A stretch of DNA of 63,172 nucleotides from the NCBI GenBank assembly GCA_012184525.1, contig WOFQ01000091.1, forward strand, positions 1-63,172, read 5' to 3'. Origin of the DNA: Xenoacremonium recifei. Lineage: Eukaryota; Ascomycota; Sordariomycetes; Hypocreales; Nectriaceae. Below the pieces are notes generated by a model that made no database searches, was not told where the DNA came from, and was given only the letters and a program-made list of their open reading frames with translations. Positions 60,233-63,172 of the stretch are shown here, one piece after another. A program made the position numbers and the translations under genes. Within the stretch, counting starts at the first letter, position 1. Each line of letters opens with the position of its first letter.

Positions 60233-60259
60233 GACACACATGCGCGCGCGCGTATATGT
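60233..60259 (+). repeat. Alternating purine-pyrimidine stretch
   Basis: ACACACATG, then six GC-type steps, then GTATATGTA: a 27-bp alternating tract of the type that adopts Z-DNA under supercoiling. Confidence 0.8.
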
Positions 60260-60501
60260 AATTTCCTCAGGAAAAGGGGGCTCCAGCACACACAGGCTTC
60301 GGCACACACAAGCTCTACGCCTAATATGCAGTATTTATTGTGCTGATAGTCACCGTTCCGCAGTGACAGCGGCCGCAGCGGCGGCAGCAGCTGTGTGGTG
60401 GTTAGGTTAGAAGCTTGCTTGTTGGGGCTGTGGTACATGATATCAGGGCGCACAGTGCAGTCACGTGCAAATAGCAAGACTCTTTGTAAATTAGTGACCA
60501 T

Positions 60502-60529
60502 CCCCCACCCCCCCTCTCGCCCCCTTCCC
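60502..60529 (+). repeat. C-rich tract 2 (G-quadruplex-prone on minus strand)
   Basis: Runs of 5, 7 and 5 C followed by TTCCC. Similar in layout to the tract at 59945-59968. Confidence 0.8.
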
Positions 60530-60953
60530 TGATACTTGAAACCTGATATGCACTTTTGTCACTGAGGGGGGTCGAGATTAAGAAACCCTTAGTATTGAAT
60601 CCTATCAAATTCAGCTATAAATATCGTATTGCTATTATGGGATCACTATATCTTTCTCTTTTACGCAAATCCTATTATATGTAATTATATAGAAAGTCCT
60701 AAGAGCAAAACAATAAGGTCCCAATAGAATAACTCTACTATTAGGACAGCACTATCTTATTAATCCAACCTAGCTGATAGAAATCAACAACTTCAACACA
60801 TCTATTACTTCCACTGTCTACGCCTAGTACCCACTTTTTACAATTACCCCTATTTATATATCATCCTACTACTTAGCTCATTTATACTATAAGGCTATAG
60901 GATCATATTAAATTTAGTATTCTGCCTTTTTAGAAGCTGCTGTTAGCTTTAAT

Positions 60954-61233
60954 TCGGGCTATGAAGTTATTCCTTAATCTTTAGTATTAGTATTAGTATT
61001 CGTCTGATTAAGACTAATCAGTATCATTCTATAGGAGGAAAATACTAATTAATCTTAATCTGTTTAAGATTAAGAATTCTTAGTATTATTCTATTAACTG
61101 AATATTAAGACTAAAAATCTTTAATATTCTTCTAGCTATAAAAATACTAAAGATTTTTAGTATAGTCTGACTAAGATTAATTAAAATTATTCGGGGTATA
61201 TACTGAACTAAAAGTACTAAAATTATAGCCCTG
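60954..61233 (+). mobile_element. MITE copy, same family, degenerate
   Basis: The left end CGGGCTATGAAGTTATTCC and right end TTATAGCCCTG match the family termini with a few changes, and the inside has the same TTAGTATTAG/ACTAATCAG units. The flanking 8-mers GCTTTAAT and GCTATGCT match at five of eight positions, compatible with an old target duplication. Confidence 0.6.
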
Positions 61234-61271
61234 GCTATGCTCCAGCTTTATACTGGTTATAACTTAGTATT

Positions 61272-61942
61272 AGGGATGTGAAATTATTCTTTAGTCTTTA
61301 ATTTTAGTCTTAATCTGACTAATTAGCCTTAGTGTTATTCTACCTCTTATTAGATTCAGAAATTTTAGTCTAGAGTCCTAGACTAAGGAAATAACTAATT
61401 AGTTTTATTCTGCCCTATAATAAAAGAAGACTAATTAGTTTTAATTAGATTAAAGGACTAAAAATATATATATATAATTATATTTAATTCAACATATATT
61501 ATATAATATAAATAGCTATGTATTATAGACATATATTAATATAAATAGCTATATACAGGGCTATGATTTTAGTACTTTTAGTATTTTTCTAGCTGGAATA
61601 ATACTAAAGATCTTTAGTATTAGTATAGTTAACTAAACTAATATTAAGAGTCTTTAGTATTTTTTATAGCTAGAATAATACTAAAAATCTTTAGGATTAG
61701 TATAACTAATACTAATACTAAAAAGGTATTAATTAGTATTTTATATAGAATAAGGATATATATAATTAAGATTTATATTAAGAGAGTAGTATATATAATA
61801 TAATAAAGCTTCAAAATAGAAAAATAATATATATATATATTAGATATATTAAAAATACTAAAGATTCTTAGTATTAGTATTAGTACTTTTAGTATAGAAT
61901 AATACTAATTAGTCTTAGTACGACTAATATTAATACTAAATA
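61272..61942. mobile_element. Nested, partial MITE copies
   Basis: AGGGATGTGAAATTATTC (from 61272) is a left end in the + orientation. CAGGGCTATGATTTTAGTAC (from 61556) is the opposite end type, so read it begins a copy in the - orientation. Matching far ends are unclear because another copy is inserted at 61944. Confidence 0.45.
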
Positions 61943-61943
61943 C

Positions 61944-62414
61944 CAGGGCTGTGATTTATATTACTTTAGTCCGGTCTACCCCCAGACTAAGACTTCTGAG
62001 TCCGGTCGTTAGTCCAGACTGAATTAAGATTAAAAGTTAAAGACTAAAATTATATTTTAAAATATTAAATATAAAATCTAATTAAATATATATAATACAA
62101 ATATATAAATATTATATAGTATAAATAGCTATATATTATAGATATATATAATATATAATATATATATATTTAACTAAATATAGCTATATATATATATATT
62201 TAACTAAATATAGCTATATATATATATATTTTTAGTTTTTTGGTCTAGATTAAAATTTCTTAATATTATTCTGCCTTTTAGTAGAATAAAACTAATTAGT
62301 CTTAGTCGGACTAAGATTAAGAATTTTTAGTCCTTTCCTCCTGTAAAATAATACTAAAAATCCTTAGTCTGGACTAAATTAAGACTAAAGACTAAGGAAT
62401 AATTTCACAGCCCT
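61944..62414 (-). mobile_element. MITE copy, inverted orientation
   Basis: Begins CAGGGCTGTGATTTATATTA and ends AATAATTTCACAGCCCT, the reverse complement of the family's left end, so this 471-bp copy is inverted relative to 58487-58948 and of similar length. Flanking 8-mers do not match, suggesting insertion into another copy or later change. Confidence 0.6.
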
Positions 62415-63116
62415 ATAATTAATATATAACTAATAGATAGGGATATAAAATTATTCCTTAGTATTTAGTATTAATATTAATATACTTAACTAATTAGTAC
62501 TATTTTATAGAAAAAAATACTAAAATACTAATATTAATAATAATACTGAAAACTTTAGTATTATTCTACTAATTAAAATACTAATATTAAAGCTTTTAGT
62601 ATTATTCTACTAATTAAAAGTACTAAAAATACTAATACTGATACTAAAAGTTTTTAGTATTTAGGTTTTTCTTTTTTTTATATATACAAAATATATATAT
62701 TATTTTCTTATTATAAAGCTTAATTTTATATATATATACCCTTATTACGTATATATATATACCCTAATTATATATATATACTTATCCTATTATATATATA
62801 TATATATATATTATTATTTACTATTTAAGTCTTATTTAAGTAACTATATAGGCTAAGTTATTATTTAATTAGGCTATAGGGAAACTATACTAGCCTAATT
62901 AGGCTTAATTAGATAAGAACCTTAGACCTCTTTCTTTTGATATATGCCTTAATTAATTACTAAGGTTATTCCCTTACATATAGGGGGTCTTACTGCTATA
63001 GCTTTTAAGCTAGGCCTCTTATAGCAGTATTAATTATATAATTAGCTAGATTTATTCTAAATTTCTGCTAATATTTTTCTGTCTTCTAATATTTAACTCC
63101 CTATAACGTACTCCAT

Positions 63117-63148
63117 AAGCGAGTGGCGCACACAAGCGAGTGGCGCAC
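63117..63148 (+). repeat. Tandem AAGCGAGTGGCGCAC
   Basis: The 15-mer occurs at 63117-63131 and 63134-63148, 17 bp apart, and is GC-rich in AT-rich surroundings. Possibly the terminal repeat of an element that continues beyond the window. Confidence 0.7.
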
Positions 63149-63172
63149 TTGTACTGTACAGCTAAAAGTATA

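Larger units (their letters stand above)
57972..63172. other. AT-rich, gene-free block with MITEs and low-complexity DNA
   Basis: 5.2 kb with no supported gene. Most is extremely AT-rich (TATATA, TTAGTATTA, ACTAATTAGT motifs), as in RIP-mutated fungal heterochromatin. Several fold-back elements with CAGGGCTGTGA-type ends lie within it (listed separately). The exception is a less AT-rich island at about 59940-60600 with C-tracts and an alternating purine-pyrimidine stretch. Confidence 0.7.

Noticed and set aside
60175..60608. Minus-strand frames in the right-end block
   Set aside because: They read through C-tracts and alternating repeats; amino-acid content is compositional.
58500..62700. 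CRISPR-like regular repeats
   Set aside because: The TTAGT/ACTAA units are irregular and palindromic inside MITEs, and this is a eukaryotic genome.

Overview
The window is nuclear DNA of a filamentous ascomycete, most likely Eurotiales (Aspergillus/Penicillium type). This rests on short GT..AG introns (about 44-105 nt, many with a CTAAC/CTAAT branch point), the absence of operons, and fungal families such as Zn2Cys6 regulators, Dal5-type and DHA transporters, PL3 pectate lyase and an NRPS-like protein with hexapeptide-repeat domains. I cannot name the species. About 20 protein-coding genes were rebuilt by joining exons by hand; a stated frame check means the exon lengths sum to a multiple of three. 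The mix of catabolic genes, transporters, regulators and secondary-metabolism-like genes, together with transposon remnants and a 5-kb AT-rich block at the right end, suggests an accessory or subtelomeric region.

Layout. 0.1-0.2 kb: a tRNA-like fold with an (AAAAC)n tail. 0.4-4.5 kb: an intracellular GH5 glycosidase, broken by an in-frame stop, divergent from a lactose-permease-like transporter; the shared promoter carries repeated TTCGGCCAA motifs. 4.5-6.5 kb: a Tc1/mariner transposase stub and AT-rich decay. 6.5-15.9 kb: a compact four-gene group made of a 3-hydroxyacyl-CoA dehydrogenase/YWTD-propeller fusion, a cytochrome b5/b5-reductase fusion, a P450 with an unusual N-terminal extension and I-helix, and a Zn2Cys6 regulator. 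Perfect TACCGCGGTA palindromes occur only in the promoters of the three enzyme genes, so this is my best candidate for an undescribed pathway. 17.8-22.4 kb: a Dal5-type transporter divergent from an M20 amidohydrolase. 22.7-23.8 kb: a secreted PL3 pectate lyase. 26.9-32.3 kb: a large NRPS-like protein (adenylation-like, carrier, then membrane and hexapeptide modules, as in poly-lysine synthetases) whose adenylation and carrier motifs are degenerate and which has one in-frame TGA. 32.3-36.2 kb: no supported gene. 36.3-39.6 kb: a CHY zinc-finger protein, a tiny Dabb protein and an SDR. 39.9-45.5 kb: a C2H2/Zn2Cys6 regulator beside a succinate-semialdehyde-type aldehyde dehydrogenase whose promoter carries repeated CTCCGATT. 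46.3-52.5 kb: a 3-isopropylmalate dehydrogenase paralogue, a second Dal5-type transporter and a sugar transporter. 53.3-58.0 kb: a 14-TM DHA-type exporter divergent from a Zn2Cys6 regulator. 58-63.2 kb: AT-rich, gene-free DNA with a family of fold-back MITEs. One copy has an exact 8-bp target duplication, which identifies it as hAT-type.

How the genes may work together: several look like small self-contained modules, each pairing a transporter or regulator with an enzyme (GH5 + permease; M20 + Dal5-type; aldehyde dehydrogenase + regulator; exporter + regulator). The 6.5-15.9 kb group would modify a CoA-bound or lipid-like substrate, with the b5-reductase fusion as a possible electron donor to the P450. 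Three genes (GH5, b5-reductase, NRPS-like) each carry one apparent lesion, so base-level sequence accuracy and transcript data matter for reading this locus.
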